Below are positions 8,481-17,585 of a DNA stretch of 64,000 nucleotides, piece after piece. The stretch spans positions 1,341,501 to 1,405,500 of the forward strand of contig NZ_VISM01000001.1 of assembly GCF_007827455.1 (NCBI RefSeq), given 5' to 3'. Source of the stretch: Lutibacter sp. Hel_I_33_5. GTDB taxonomy: Bacteria > Bacteroidota > Bacteroidia > Flavobacteriales > Flavobacteriaceae. The stretch's first letter is position 1; each line of letters starts with the position of its first letter. Under the pieces are notes generated by a model. It saw nothing but the letters and a program-made list of their open reading frames with translations. It was not told where the DNA came from and ran no database searches. The translations under genes were made by a program, and so were the position numbers.

Positions 8481-9153
8481 AAAAATCTTCCTTCCTAAAA
8501 TCTGGCCAAAGCACATTTGTAAAGTACAATTCTGCATAAGCCATTTGCCATAATAAGAAATTACTAATGCGTTTTTCTCCGCTAGTTCTTATCATCAAAT
8601 CAACATCGGGCAAATTAAATGTATATAAATGGTTATTTATAATATTTTCATCAATATTTTCAATTTCTAGCTCTTTATTAACAACTTTTTTAGATATGTT
8701 TTTAATAGTATTAACAATTTCTTCTCTAGAACCGTAACTTAATGCAAAAGTTAAAGTCATACTATCATTTTCTTTTGTCTTTTCTATTACGTTTAACAAA
8801 GTCTTTTGTGCTCTTTTTGGTAAACTAGTAATATTACCAATAGCATTCACTTTTATTTTATTTTCTTGAAAAGTTGGGAGTTCTTTTTTTAGAGAGTTCA
8901 CTAAAAGTTTCATTAAAGCATCTACTTCTAGCTTAGGTCTTTTCCAGTTTTCTGTAGAAAAAGCGTATAAAGTCACAAACTTCACCCCTAATTCTCCTGC
9001 TGTCTCTAAAGTTTCTCTAACTGCTTTTAGTCCATTTTTATGTCCAAAAACTCTATTCATTCCTTTAGATTTCGCCCAGCGTCCATTACCATCCATAATA
9101 ACGGCAACGTGCTTTGGTACTATATCTAAATTAATACGTAGTTTTTTATCCAT
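8410..9153 (-). CDS. uppS: Isoprenyl transferase (undecaprenyl diphosphate synthase)
   Basis: A cis-prenyltransferase making the C55 carrier lipid for wall and surface polysaccharides. From ATG at 9153 it starts MDKKLRINLDIVPKHVAVIMDGNGRWAK, with the catalytic aspartate in MDGNGRWA. YAFSTENWKRP and the C-terminal DLMIRTSGEKRISNFLLWQ region are also diagnostic. A longer frame to 9192 would overlap the upstream gene; starting at 9153 leaves a 4-base gap. Its 3' end overlaps the bamA start region by up to 71 bases, suggesting coupled translation. Confidence 0.95.
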   Translation of the reverse strand: MDKKLRINLDIVPKHVAVIMDGNGRWAKSKGMNRVFGHKNGLKAVRETLETAGELGVKFVTLYAFSTENWKRPKLEVDALMKLLVNSLKKELPTFQENKIKVNAIGNITSLPKRAQKTLLNVIEKTKENDSMTLTFALSYGSREEIVNTIKNISKKVVNKELEIENIDENIINNHLYTFNLPDVDLMIRTSGEKRISNFLLWQMAYAELYFTNVLWPDFRKEDFYDAIIEYQNRERRFGKTSEQITE

Positions 9154-9157
9154 ATAG

Positions 9158-9835
9158 TTATTTGGGGTCTGCATAACATGCTGGTCTTCCAAAAGTATAT
9201 ACTAATGAAACACCTGTAAACATATACCAATCGTCTCCATTTCCTCCAAAATTTAAAGAAGAAATATTTGACGTTGTATAATCTAAATCGTCTTTTAATG
9301 TGTACCTAAACCTTGCTTCTACTGCAATTGCTAATTTACCAAGGAATCTTGATTTATAACCAATTCCAAAAGGTATTGCATATCCTGTAGTATTCTGGTA
9401 TAAATAACTACCTGGCGTAGGTTCAGATTTTACTGTCTTATAATCATAAGCTACAAATTCTGCTAAAATATAAGGCGTATGAGTTTTATCATCTGAAGAT
9501 AAATCATATTCAAAAAAATTGAATTCGATACCAACAGCTAATTCATTTATAGTATTAGAAAAAGATATATTTCTATTCACTCTTATTTGATTATCGGATC
9601 TTGAGTCTTTACCTTCAATCGGCAAATAACTATAGGTTCCTCTTACTGCTATTCTAGGGTTCCAATTCCACTTATAAATAAGTCCAATTGCGGGTTTACT
9701 TGGCAATATATAATTTGTTCTACCAATATCTCCTACATAGTTTGTACCTCCAACAAAAAAACCTACTTCGTTAATTTGTGCTATAGATAAACTAGTAACA
9801 CACAAACATAAAACTATCAATAAACGTTTTTTCAT
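9158..9835 (-). CDS. DUF6089 family outer-membrane beta-barrel-like protein
   Basis: A roughly 225-residue secreted protein. The signal peptide (MKKRLLIVLCLCVTSLSIAQ) starts at ATG 9835, and INEVGFFVGGTNYVGDIG opens the family domain. Alternating aromatic/hydrophobic strands and the IPFGIGYKSRF segment suggest a small beta-barrel. Genes like this habitually sit just upstream of uppS-bamA in Flavobacteria, so a link to outer-membrane biogenesis is plausible but unproven. The family name is from memory. Confidence 0.75.
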   Translation of the reverse strand: MKKRLLIVLCLCVTSLSIAQINEVGFFVGGTNYVGDIGRTNYILPSKPAIGLIYKWNWNPRIAVRGTYSYLPIEGKDSRSDNQIRVNRNISFSNTINELAVGIEFNFFEYDLSSDDKTHTPYILAEFVAYDYKTVKSEPTPGSYLYQNTTGYAIPFGIGYKSRFLGKLAIAVEARFRYTLKDDLDYTTSNISSLNFGGNGDDWYMFTGVSLVYTFGRPACYADPK

Positions 9836-9940
9836 CCCCAAAAATAGCGTGCAAATATAGGTATTTCAATTTGCTTTATAAAGTTAATAAACTGTCTTTT
9901 TTGAATAACTGTTTTTTTGCTGTTTTATTGTTGATGCAAT

Positions 9941-10840
9941 TTACTTAGCAGACTTATTTCTAGTATCTTCTCCCCATAGTAGTTTTCCCCGCAAGGTTTT
10001 AAGAAAAGATTGATTTTCAAGCAAAATACTTTTTACAGTAAATGGTGCTTTTTTTATAAATATTTTAGTGTTTTTTGAAACCGTTGTAATTCTTGAATCT
10101 AAAGAAATTAAATAGTCTTTTTCTCTAGCGCTCACCTCTAACTTTATTGCCGTATTATCTGGAATTACCATTGGACGTGCATTCAAATTATGGGGTGCTA
10201 TAGGTGTAATTACAAAGTTTTTTGAACTTGGTGAAATTACAGGTCCATTACAACTTAATGAGTACCCTGTTGATCCTGTTGGAGTAGCAATAATTAATCC
10301 GTCAGCCCAATAATTGGTTAAATATTCATCATCTAAATAAGTTTTTACACCTATCATAGAGGTTGTATTCTTTCTTGCTATGGTTATTTCATTTAAGGCA
10401 AAATACGATTCTTCAATTTCTTCTGATTTTGGAGAAGTCTTTACACTTAACAAACTTCTTTCTTGAATTGAATACTCCTCTTTTAAAAGTAGACTTACTG
10501 CCTCTTTTATTTCATCTTTCTGTATGGTTGCTAAAAACCCTAATCTTCCCGTGTTTATTCCTAAAATTGGAATATTTGATTCTCTTATAAATGTTATTGC
10601 TCTTAAAATTGTTCCATCACCACCAATAGAAAACAACATATCAAACGAGCTATTTAAATCGTTATACGTTTGATAGGTTGGATATTTTTTGTCAATAGAA
10701 TTATTTTCTTGCAACAAATCATAAAACTGCTTTTCAAAAAAAACAACAATATTATTCTTCTCTAATTCCACTAACAATGTTCTTATTTCATTTTCAGCAG
10801 AAACCGTATATGCTTGTCCGTAAATTGCTACTTTCTTCAT
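9941..10840 (-). CDS. nadK: NAD kinase
   Basis: A 299-residue ATP-NAD kinase making NADP. The GGDGT motif is at residues 73-77, followed by NTGRLGFLA. The NAD-binding loop TPTGSTGYSLSCNGP and downstream ITPIAPH are both present. Its ATG overlaps the stop of the upstream CBS-domain gene by one base (TAATG), so the two are coupled. Confidence 0.95.
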   Translation of the reverse strand: MKKVAIYGQAYTVSAENEIRTLLVELEKNNIVVFFEKQFYDLLQENNSIDKKYPTYQTYNDLNSSFDMLFSIGGDGTILRAITFIRESNIPILGINTGRLGFLATIQKDEIKEAVSLLLKEEYSIQERSLLSVKTSPKSEEIEESYFALNEITIARKNTTSMIGVKTYLDDEYLTNYWADGLIIATPTGSTGYSLSCNGPVISPSSKNFVITPIAPHNLNARPMVIPDNTAIKLEVSAREKDYLISLDSRITTVSKNTKIFIKKAPFTVKSILLENQSFLKTLRGKLLWGEDTRNKSAK

Positions 10841-11499
10841 TACATATCAAGGTATTTTTGCAGATATTCTGATCTACTTTTTAAATCTTCTAAATAATAA
10901 TCGTCTTCATGTTTGGTAATGACAGTATAATCATATCGCCTAAACGTTTGAATCATTTCATTAACTTCTTCTGATAAAATTTTAATGGTTACAGAAACAT
11001 TATCAATATTTTCTGATGAAATATACATACCAAGCAACTTACCATTATTAGATTCTACAATCTGAGAAATTTCACTCATAGAATACTCACTTTTACTCTT
11101 TTCTATAATCAAAGTTTCACTTTCATTATGTAAAAAAGGGCTATCGGCAAAAGCGTCTAAAATATCACTTAACTCATAATAACCAACATAATTTAAATTC
11201 TTATCTAAAACTGGAATTAAGTTACAATCATTATCTGCAAACAACGTGATTAAATCTAACATTGCTGTGTTTTCGTACGCATGAAAATGATGCAACAAAT
11301 CTGTATAGGTTGCAAGTTCACTACTTTTATTCTCTATAGTTTGAATATCACTTTCGGCAAAACAACCAATTAATCGTCCATTTTCAACAATAGGAAAATG
11401 TGTTATCGGTAAGTTTTTAACTAACTTTTGAGCACTTTTTACTGTGCTTTTTAGCGTTAAAGCTTTGATCTCTTTTAGTATGTAATCGTTAATATTCAT
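10840..11499 (-). CDS. CBS domain protein
   Basis: A 219-residue soluble protein. Residues about 10-130 form two CBS motifs (for example THFPIVENGRLIGCFAESDIQ and NLIPVLDKNLNYVGYYELSDIL), which usually bind adenine nucleotides or related ligands. The last roughly 80 residues look like an ACT-like regulatory fold. It is fused to no enzyme, and a one-base overlap with nadK suggests it may sense a nucleotide relevant to NAD kinase activity; that is inference. Confidence 0.85.
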   Translation of the reverse strand: MNINDYILKEIKALTLKSTVKSAQKLVKNLPITHFPIVENGRLIGCFAESDIQTIENKSSELATYTDLLHHFHAYENTAMLDLITLFADNDCNLIPVLDKNLNYVGYYELSDILDAFADSPFLHNESETLIIEKSKSEYSMSEISQIVESNNGKLLGMYISSENIDNVSVTIKILSEEVNEMIQTFRRYDYTVITKHEDDYYLEDLKSRSEYLQKYLDM

Positions 11500-11533
11500 T
11501 AATACGAATATAGGTTAAAATGATTTAATGATT

Positions 11534-11541
11534 TACCTTTG
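11534..11541 (+). promoter_or_regulatory. -7 element of the pdxJ promoter
   Basis: TACCTTTG (TAnnTTTG) lies 17 bases before the pdxJ ATG in the divergent gap with the CBS-nadK operon. The -33 element is weak. Confidence 0.55.
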
Positions 11542-11558
11542 CACCCTAATTTAACACG

Positions 11559-12272
11559 ATGACAAAGTTAAGCGTAAATATTAATAAAATAGCAACTTTA
11601 CGAAATTCTAGAGGCGGAAATGTGCCTAACTTATTAAACGTTGCAACCGATATTCAAGAATTTGGAGCAGAAGGGATTACCATTCACCCTAGACCCGATG
11701 AACGTCATATAAAATATCAAGATGCAAGAGATTTAAAACCGATTGTAACTACAGAATATAATATTGAAGGAAACCCAATAAAAAGTTTTATCGATTTAGT
11801 ATTAGAAGTAAAGCCAACCCAAGTCACTTTAGTGCCAGATGCAGTTGATGCAATTACATCTAATGCTGGTTGGAACACCATAAAACATCAATCTTTTTTG
11901 CAAGAAGTTATTGGTGAATTTAAACAAAACGGAATTAGAACATCTATTTTTATTGATACCGATACTAAGCTAATTGAAGCTGCAGCAAAAACGGGAGCAG
12001 ACAGAATAGAATTATATACTGAAGAATTTGCTACACAGTTTGATTTAGGAAATAAAAATGCTGTAAAACCATATACAGAAGCAGCAATTATTGCTCATAA
12101 ATTAGGTTTAGGCATTAATGCTGGACATGATTTAAGTTTAGAGAATATCCAGTTTTTTAAAGAAAATATTCCAAATCTTGCAGAAGTTTCTATTGGACAT
12201 GCATTAATTGCTGAAAGTTTATATTTAGGCTTAGAAAATGTAGTGAAAATGTATTTACACCGACTACAATAG
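11559..12272 (+). CDS. pdxJ: Pyridoxine 5'-phosphate synthase
   Basis: A 237-residue PdxJ, which condenses 1-deoxyxylulose 5-phosphate with 3-amino-2-oxopropyl phosphate to form pyridoxine 5'-phosphate. Motifs include [17 protein letters not shown] at the N-terminus, [13 protein letters not shown] with the catalytic histidine, and a C-terminal [13 protein letters not shown] and EVSIGHALI phosphate-binding region. A hydrolase gene follows after one base. Confidence 0.95.
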   Translation: MTKLSVNINKIATLRNSRGGNVPNLLNVATDIQEFGAEGITIHPRPDERHIKYQDARDLKPIVTTEYNIEGNPIKSFIDLVLEVKPTQVTLVPDAVDAITSNAGWNTIKHQSFLQEVIGEFKQNGIRTSIFIDTDTKLIEAAAKTGADRIELYTEEFATQFDLGNKNAVKPYTEAAIIAHKLGLGINAGHDLSLENIQFFKENIPNLAEVSIGHALIAESLYLGLENVVKMYLHRLQ

Positions 12273-12273
12273 T

Positions 12274-13038
12274 ATGGAAATACTACATTCTAGAATTCTT
12301 GGAGAAGGAAAACCATTGTTAATTTTACATGGTTATTTTGGTATGGGCGATAATTGGAAAACTTTAGGTTCTAAGTTTGCAGAAGATTATCAAGTACACT
12401 TAATAGATCAACGAAATCATGGGAGAAGTTTTCATTCTGATGAATTTAATTATGATGTTTTAGTTGATGACTTATACAACTACATAAAACATCATGAGTT
12501 AGAAAACGTACATTTATTAGGGCATTCTATGGGAGGAAAAACGGCGATGTTATTTGCAGTTACCTATCCTGAATTACTCGATAAATTATTAATTGCAGAT
12601 ATTTCTCCAAGAGCATACAAACCTCATCATAACGAAATATTAGCAGGTTTAAATTCCATAGATTTTTCTTTACAAAACTCCAGAAAACTAGTAGACGAAA
12701 AATTATCTGAATTAATTCCAATTTTTGGAGTACGTCAGTTTTTATTAAAAAATGTGTACTGGAGAGAAAAGGGGCAATTAGATTTTAGGTTTAACTTAGA
12801 ATCCTTAACTAAAAACAATCTTGAAATTGGAGCTAAACTGCCAGATGAAACCATTTTTAATAGCGAAACATTGTTCTTAAAAGGTGAAAAATCTGGTTAT
12901 ATTACTGAAGCTGAAAAACCAATTATTGAAAAACATTTTCCGAATGCTAAAATAGTTGGTATTACTAATTCTGGACATTGGTTGCATGCAGAAAATCCAA
13001 TTGATTTTTACAATCAAGTACTTGATTTTTTAAAATAA
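12274..13038 (+). CDS. Alpha/beta hydrolase (YbfF-like esterase)
   Basis: A 254-residue alpha/beta hydrolase. It shows the oxyanion region LHGYFGMGDNW, the IDQRNHGRS signature, the nucleophile elbow GHSMGGK (Ser near residue 87) and a C-terminal catalytic His in SGHWLHAENP. These match the YbfF/EST class of small acyl esterases. It is transcribed one base after pdxJ, but I see no functional link to vitamin B6 synthesis. The substrate is unknown. Confidence 0.88.
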   Translation: MEILHSRILGEGKPLLILHGYFGMGDNWKTLGSKFAEDYQVHLIDQRNHGRSFHSDEFNYDVLVDDLYNYIKHHELENVHLLGHSMGGKTAMLFAVTYPELLDKLLIADISPRAYKPHHNEILAGLNSIDFSLQNSRKLVDEKLSELIPIFGVRQFLLKNVYWREKGQLDFRFNLESLTKNNLEIGAKLPDETIFNSETLFLKGEKSGYITEAEKPIIEKHFPNAKIVGITNSGHWLHAENPIDFYNQVLDFLK

Positions 13039-13041
13039 CAA

Positions 13042-14418
13042 TTACTTACTTACAATTAACTTTTTAGTGGTTTTTGAATTATTATAAATTATTTCAAGCA
13101 AATATATCCCATTAGATAAATTAGTGTTTCCAATAATTGTTTCAGGTTTATTATGGATAGTTTTTGTTTCTATTTGTTTGCCAGTTATATCAAAAAGGTT
13201 GAATTTAACATCTTCATCTAAATTAGTAAGTTTTATTTTAAAAATACCTGTTGACGGATTTGGGTATGTCTCAAACGCTAATACGCTTAATTTTTCAACA
13301 TTTAAAGTTGTATTCACTGATACAGCAGTTCTTAAGGTACTTTCACAATCATTTTTAGTTTGAGAAGCATAATAAGTAGCATTGTTTACTAATGCCGTAG
13401 TACTATTTAATAAATTTCCAGCTGTAAGTGCATCATACCACTTAATATTTTCTCCCGTAATAATGATATCTGCCAAAGTCTTATCATTACCAAAACTTTG
13501 AGTAGCTTCTGCGTTTGGCATATTGGTTGTACTTTCTACCTTAAAATTTTTCCAAACTTCTGCTGTTTTGTAGGAGTCAAGGCTTGCACATGATACTTTT
13601 AACGTAACATTGTTTTGAATTACATCTTCATATACATTAGCATCTATAACTATAGGCGTTTCAGGAAAAGCAGTTATTTCTGTTAATTTTTCACAACCTA
13701 AAAATGCAAAATCACCTATACTAGTTACAGAATTTGGAATTGTAAAACTAGATAAATCCCAACAATGAGCAAAAGCCTTATTACCAATACTAGTAATAGA
13801 ATTAGAAATATTAATATCGGTTAACTTATAACAACTATTAAAAGCAGAATCACCTATACTTGTAACAGAACTTGGGATTGTAACACTAATTAACCCCGAA
13901 CAATTACCAAAAACCCATTCACCTATACTTGTGATAGAATTAGGAATGGAAACAGTTGTTAATCTAATACTATTAGCAAAAGCATAATCACCTATACTTG
14001 TTACAGAGTTTGGAATGTTAATACTTGTTAATCTATAACAGGCAGAAAAAGCCATATTACCAATGCTTGTTACTGAGTTTGGGATATTAATACTATTTAA
14101 ATAATTACAACTATTAAAAGCACGATCACCAATACTTGTTACAGAGCTAGGTATATCAATACTGATTAAGTCATAACAAGTAGAAAAAGCAGAATAACCA
14201 ATATTGGTAACCGTATAAGTAATTTCGTTATTTGATATTGTACTTGGTATACTTACATTAGCCATACAACCACTTGTAACTTCTACATAAGAATTTACTA
14301 CATCTATAACATTGTAACTAATTCCATCTTTAGTAAATGTTTGTGCTTTTGTAAAAGATATAGAAAAAAATAATGTAGCAAAAAGTAAAAATATTCTTAA
14401 ATTGTTATTCTGTTTCAT
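13042..14418 (-). CDS. T9SS-exported BspA-type leucine-rich repeat protein
   Basis: A 458-residue secreted protein. A signal peptide (ending SFTKAQ) is followed by a short domain, eight consecutive 23-residue BspA/LRR_5 repeats (about residues 70-253, consensus VTSIGdxAFxxCxxLtsinIPnS), an Ig-like or linker region, and a type IX secretion C-terminal signal (about 380-458, with YPNPSTGIFKI and a terminal KKLIVSK). It should be exported through the outer membrane and attached to the surface. BspA repeats often mediate binding to proteins or other cells; the ligand here is unknown. Convergent with the hydrolase gene (3-base gap). Confidence 0.9.
   Translation of the reverse strand: MKQNNNLRIFLLFATLFFSISFTKAQTFTKDGISYNVIDVVNSYVEVTSGCMANVSIPSTISNNEITYTVTNIGYSAFSTCYDLISIDIPSSVTSIGDRAFNSCNYLNSINIPNSVTSIGNMAFSACYRLTSINIPNSVTSIGDYAFANSIRLTTVSIPNSITSIGEWVFGNCSGLISVTIPSSVTSIGDSAFNSCYKLTDINISNSITSIGNKAFAHCWDLSSFTIPNSVTSIGDFAFLGCEKLTEITAFPETPIVIDANVYEDVIQNNVTLKVSCASLDSYKTAEVWKNFKVESTTNMPNAEATQSFGNDKTLADIIITGENIKWYDALTAGNLLNSTTALVNNATYYASQTKNDCESTLRTAVSVNTTLNVEKLSVLAFETYPNPSTGIFKIKLTNLDEDVKFNLFDITGKQIETKTIHNKPETIIGNTNLSNGIYLLEIIYNNSKTTKKLIVSK
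13660..14211 (-). repeat. Eight tandem 69-bp (23-residue) BspA/LRR_5 repeats
   Basis: The coding region for residues about 70-253 holds eight in-register 69-bp units, each giving a variant of VTSIGxxAFxxCxxLxxINIPNS. High identity between units makes copy-number change by recombination or slippage plausible. Confidence 0.85.
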
Positions 14419-14492
14419 GATTTTTTAATTATTATGATTTTGTAAAACTAATTAAAAAACTCATTCTAAAAAAACAACTTCAATTTTATACT

Positions 14493-15224
14493 CTAAATCT
14501 TCCTTAAAAAAATATCGCCGCTAACAGTTTTTAATTTTAAGTTAGCCGTTCCTTTCTTAACAGTACCAAAGACTTTACTTCCATAACTACGCTTTTTGTT
14601 TTTGCTAAAGTCAATATCTAAATCAGAATAAACAGTTCCAGTAACTGTTTCTGCTTTAAACTCAGCATCAGAAACTACCACATCAATATCACCGCTTATA
14701 GTTTTTAAATACATAGTATTTGAATGCTTTTTTACAGTTATATTTCCACTAATTAAATCTAAAGTTAACTTTCCATTATATGAAAGTGCATCAACTGTCC
14801 CTGATATACTCTTAACTTTCAACTCCATGTTTTCAGGAACATAAATCACATAGTTTACCTCTATCTCATTATGATTACTACAGTTATTATAACTATTACA
14901 ATCACTTCCGTTATGAGTAATGGTAACACTATTTTTATGTCTTTTAAAGAACTTTCCGTAATCAGACTTTACAGTATAAGTACCTCCAATTTTGTCTGCT
15001 TTTAAACTAAAAAAATCATTGTCTTTATTATCGTTTAAATTTACTGTTGCTTCAACAGCTACCTCATTTTTATCCCAGTTTTTAACAACAATCTTTTCCG
15101 CGAATTTTACATGAACATAGACTTCATTAATTCCGGAAGCTTTACTGTTTTCTGTTACTTTTTTTTGTGCTACTAGGTTACTAAAAGTCAATAGCAATCC
15201 TAATAAAAAGGCTAATCTTTTCAT
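14493..15224 (-). CDS. Exported DUF4097-like / head-GIN-type beta-helix protein
   Basis: A 243-residue protein with a signal peptide (MKRLAFLLGLLLTFSNLVAQ). The mature part consists of short beta repeats such as MELKVKSISGTVDALSYNGKLTLDLISGNITVKK and KTISGDIDVVVSDAEF, the pattern of DUF4097-type right-handed beta-helix or adhesin-like domains. It is the last member of a cluster headed by an ECF sigma and anti-sigma gene. A 131-bp gap holding a palindromic repeat separates it from its paralogue. Function unknown; probably envelope-associated. Confidence 0.72.
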   Translation of the reverse strand: MKRLAFLLGLLLTFSNLVAQKKVTENSKASGINEVYVHVKFAEKIVVKNWDKNEVAVEATVNLNDNKDNDFFSLKADKIGGTYTVKSDYGKFFKRHKNSVTITHNGSDCNSYNNCSNHNEIEVNYVIYVPENMELKVKSISGTVDALSYNGKLTLDLISGNITVKKHSNTMYLKTISGDIDVVVSDAEFKAETVTGTVYSDLDIDFSKNKKRSYGSKVFGTVKKGTANLKLKTVSGDIFLRKI

Positions 15225-15263
15225 TTTTAGTGATTTAAATTATTTTTGAATTATTTTTAATTT

Positions 15264-15347
15264 GTCATTTTGAGTGAAACAAAGTGTAGTCGAAAAATCT
15301 TAAGTTACTATTTGTTTGATGAGATTTCTCTACAAGATCGAAATGAC
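15264..15347. repeat. Palindromic intergenic repeat (REP-like)
   Basis: GTCATTTTGAG at the left end pairs with CGAAATGAC at the right end (one G-T pair), and inner segments GAAAAATCT / AGATTTCTC also pair, giving a long imperfect hairpin in the gap between two paralogous genes. A related segment occurs inside ogt at 34475-34497. Confidence 0.7.
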
Positions 15348-15355
15348 ATTAAGCT

Positions 15356-16150
15356 TTATTTTTTTCTCAAGTATATATTCCCCATAGAAGATTTTATATA
15401 AATTTTTACACCCCCATTATTAAGTTTACTTATAATACTTTTTCTACCACTAACGTTTTGTAAACCTTTTTTCTTAGGCATATCAAAATCGAAGTTTGTA
15501 TAAACAGTTCCTTGTGTTTTTAACTCTAAATTTGCTTTCGTATTTGCAGGTATTGCAACATCAATTTCAGACACGGAAGTACTAATAGTTATTGGCGAAG
15601 ATTGACTTACTTTATCAAAATCAATATCTACTTTTCCAACATTTGCGTCTACAGTAATTGGTCCTGTAACATTTTTCATTTGTATTTTTCCGACGTTAGC
15701 AGAAGCTTCTATTTCACCTGTAAATCCCGTCATTTCAATAGAACCTAAATTACCCGCGTCAACAGAAATATTCATGTTTTTTGGTAGTGTAATTTTTAAA
15801 CCTCTACGTTGATGCATAGATTTTAAATCACTTACATACAGAATGTTTCCTTCTTTATTAATTGAAAATCCATAACCATTAGTATTGTCTTTTCCGCCTG
15901 GATAAATTGCAGTTAACCCTTTTCTCTTATCTTCCTTTTTAGGGTCATTTCTACGCCAATGATCATGTTCTTTATGATTTCTTGTATTGTCTTTAATTGT
16001 TAACTCTGCTTTGTTTGTTGAAGTTAAAACAATTTTAGTACCGCTACTTAAAACCACTTTGGTGACTCCTGACAAAGCGTATTTAAACTCTTTTTTTTGA
16101 GCTGTAACTAAAGAGCTAACTAATAAAATTAATATGAATATTTTTTTCAT
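15356..16150 (-). CDS. Exported DUF4097-like protein
   Basis: A 264-residue paralogue of the neighbouring exported protein, with a signal peptide (MKKIFILILLVSSLVTAQ). Its beta-repeat region reads GSIEMTGFTGEIEASANVGKIQMKN and ITVDANVGKVDIDF. A charged His/Arg/Lys-rich stretch (KEHDHWRRNDPKKEDKRKG) occurs at about residues 60-80. It starts 12 bases after the anti-sigma gene and so is probably in the same operon, a likely sigma-regulon output. Molecular function unknown. Confidence 0.72.
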   Translation of the reverse strand: MKKIFILILLVSSLVTAQKKEFKYALSGVTKVVLSSGTKIVLTSTNKAELTIKDNTRNHKEHDHWRRNDPKKEDKRKGLTAIYPGGKDNTNGYGFSINKEGNILYVSDLKSMHQRRGLKITLPKNMNISVDAGNLGSIEMTGFTGEIEASANVGKIQMKNVTGPITVDANVGKVDIDFDKVSQSSPITISTSVSEIDVAIPANTKANLELKTQGTVYTNFDFDMPKKKGLQNVSGRKSIISKLNNGGVKIYIKSSMGNIYLRKK

Positions 16151-16162
16151 GATTTCTTGATT

Positions 16163-16906
16163 TTATAATAAATTGGATAAATTTAATTCTAATTGTTGTT
16201 TAACATATTGAGGTGTTTCCTCATTATTTAACATTTTTCGCATTGGTAATACAGCTCTTTTTTCTTGTATTTTTGATAAAATCTGAATGACTTCTATTTG
16301 TACAGAAGTGTTTTTATCAGTTTCTAAAGATTTAATTAATGCATCTCTTACCATTAACTCAGATGAAAATTTAAACAATGCTTCTGCAGCTGCTAAACGT
16401 ACATTTGTGTTTTTATCAAAAAATAATCTATTAATTAATGCATCAATAATTTTTGTGTCTTTTATGTTGAAATTCTCCGCATTTGAAACCGCTAAAATTC
16501 GTTTACTAGCAGAAGTATTTTCTAATAAAGCTAAAACTTTTTGTTGATTATCACTTCCAATTTCAGATTGATACTTACCTAATAAGAAAGCACTTAATAC
16601 AACAGTAATCATAGCAGCAATTCTTAAAAAAGAAGACCAATTTCTTTTGCTTTCTAGCGGAATTACTTTTGTTTGATTTCCCTTTATTTCTTCCGCTAAC
16701 AGTTTTTCGAAATTATTTTTTAAACGACTGCTTGGTTGTTCCATTATATCACTATCCAAAGAACTTAAAAACTGTTTTGTTTCTGTTAATTCTTTAGTGC
16801 AATTGTAACATGTTTTTAAATGATTTTCTATTAAAACGCTCTCTTCTTTAGAAACATTTTTCTCTAAATATTCAACTAATTTATCTTGAGTAATTTTACA
16901 ATCCAT
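16163..16906 (-). CDS. Putative anti-sigma factor: zinc-finger head, TM helix, HEAT-repeat tail
   Basis: The 247-residue protein starts with a zf-HC2-like anti-sigma domain (MDCKITQDKLVEYLEKNVSKEE, with the HLKTCYNC zinc motif at about 29-36). A single membrane helix lies at about 92-108 (FLRIAAMITVVLSAFLLG). The tail (about 125-245) has HEAT-like repeats, for example DALINRLFFDKNTNVRLAAAEALFKF. It lies 2 bases after the sigma gene, the standard sigma/anti-sigma pairing. The HEAT repeats presumably face the periplasm and may sense a protein partner; that is inference. Confidence 0.82.
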   Translation of the reverse strand: MDCKITQDKLVEYLEKNVSKEESVLIENHLKTCYNCTKELTETKQFLSSLDSDIMEQPSSRLKNNFEKLLAEEIKGNQTKVIPLESKRNWSSFLRIAAMITVVLSAFLLGKYQSEIGSDNQQKVLALLENTSASKRILAVSNAENFNIKDTKIIDALINRLFFDKNTNVRLAAAEALFKFSSELMVRDALIKSLETDKNTSVQIEVIQILSKIQEKRAVLPMRKMLNNEETPQYVKQQLELNLSNLL

Positions 16907-16908
16907 AG

Positions 16909-17448
16909 TTAACTTTTTACAGTTTGAAAATAAATATCCTTTAACTTTTTTAGTGCTCTATGCACTTTAACTTTTACCGCTCCTTCATTGCTACCTATAA
17001 TTTCTGCAATCTGCTCGTATTTTATTTCTTGAAAACGATGCATCACAATCAATTCTCTATCAGCAGTTTTTAATTGTAATAATGCTTTTTGCAAATATTC
17101 TAATTCTTCTTCACTTCTTTCTGATACGATTACTTCATTAGAAACTAAGGTATCATCATCAATCATATTAGTTCTTTCTTTCTTTTGTTTTTGATAATAA
17201 CTCGAAAATATATTTCTTGCTACTGTATAAATCCAAGAAGCAAAGTTTCCGTTTTTATAAGAAGTTCTATACTTCATTATTTTAATAAAAACATCTTGAG
17301 TTAAATCTTCACTCACCATTTTATTTTGTAACATCTTATTAAAGAAATTATAAATACGGACGTTATATCTATCAAATAATATTGATAGTTTTTCTAACTC
17401 TCCGCTAGCTACTGCTAACATTATTTCTTCATCGGTTAGATGTTTCAA
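16909..17448 (-). CDS. ECF-type RNA polymerase sigma factor
   Basis: A 179-residue sigma-70 family protein with region 2 (LFDRYNVRIYNFFNKML, LTQDVFIKIMKYR, FASWIYTVARNIF) and region 4 (LQLKTADRELIVMHRFQEIKYEQIAEIIGSNEGAVKVKVHRALKKLKDI). Translation starts at TTG (17448), the first plausible codon. It is followed immediately by its anti-sigma gene and then exported beta-repeat proteins, so it likely controls an envelope response. Confidence 0.9.
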   Translation of the reverse strand: MKHLTDEEIMLAVASGELEKLSILFDRYNVRIYNFFNKMLQNKMVSEDLTQDVFIKIMKYRTSYKNGNFASWIYTVARNIFSSYYQKQKKERTNMIDDDTLVSNEVIVSERSEEELEYLQKALLQLKTADRELIVMHRFQEIKYEQIAEIIGSNEGAVKVKVHRALKKLKDIYFQTVKS

Positions 17449-17534
17449 TTGTATCGGTATTGGTTAGTTTCTATTCTTAAAACCATCAAATTACAAAAAG
17501 GTTACATTTTAAATAAATTTATTTTTTGAAACAT

Positions 17535-17562
17535 AAAAAAACCACTCTATAAAAGAGTGGTT
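17535..17562 (-). terminator. Terminator of mscL
   Basis: AACCACTCTATAAAAGAGTGGTT forms a hairpin whose minus-strand transcript is followed by a T-run, 24 bases after the mscL stop. Confidence 0.75.
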
Positions 17563-17585
17563 CATATATTATAAAAGGAAGAGTA

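Noticed and set aside
13660..14211. Regular 69-bp periodicity as a CRISPR array
   Set aside because: The units are in-frame protein repeats without alternating constant repeats and unique spacers.
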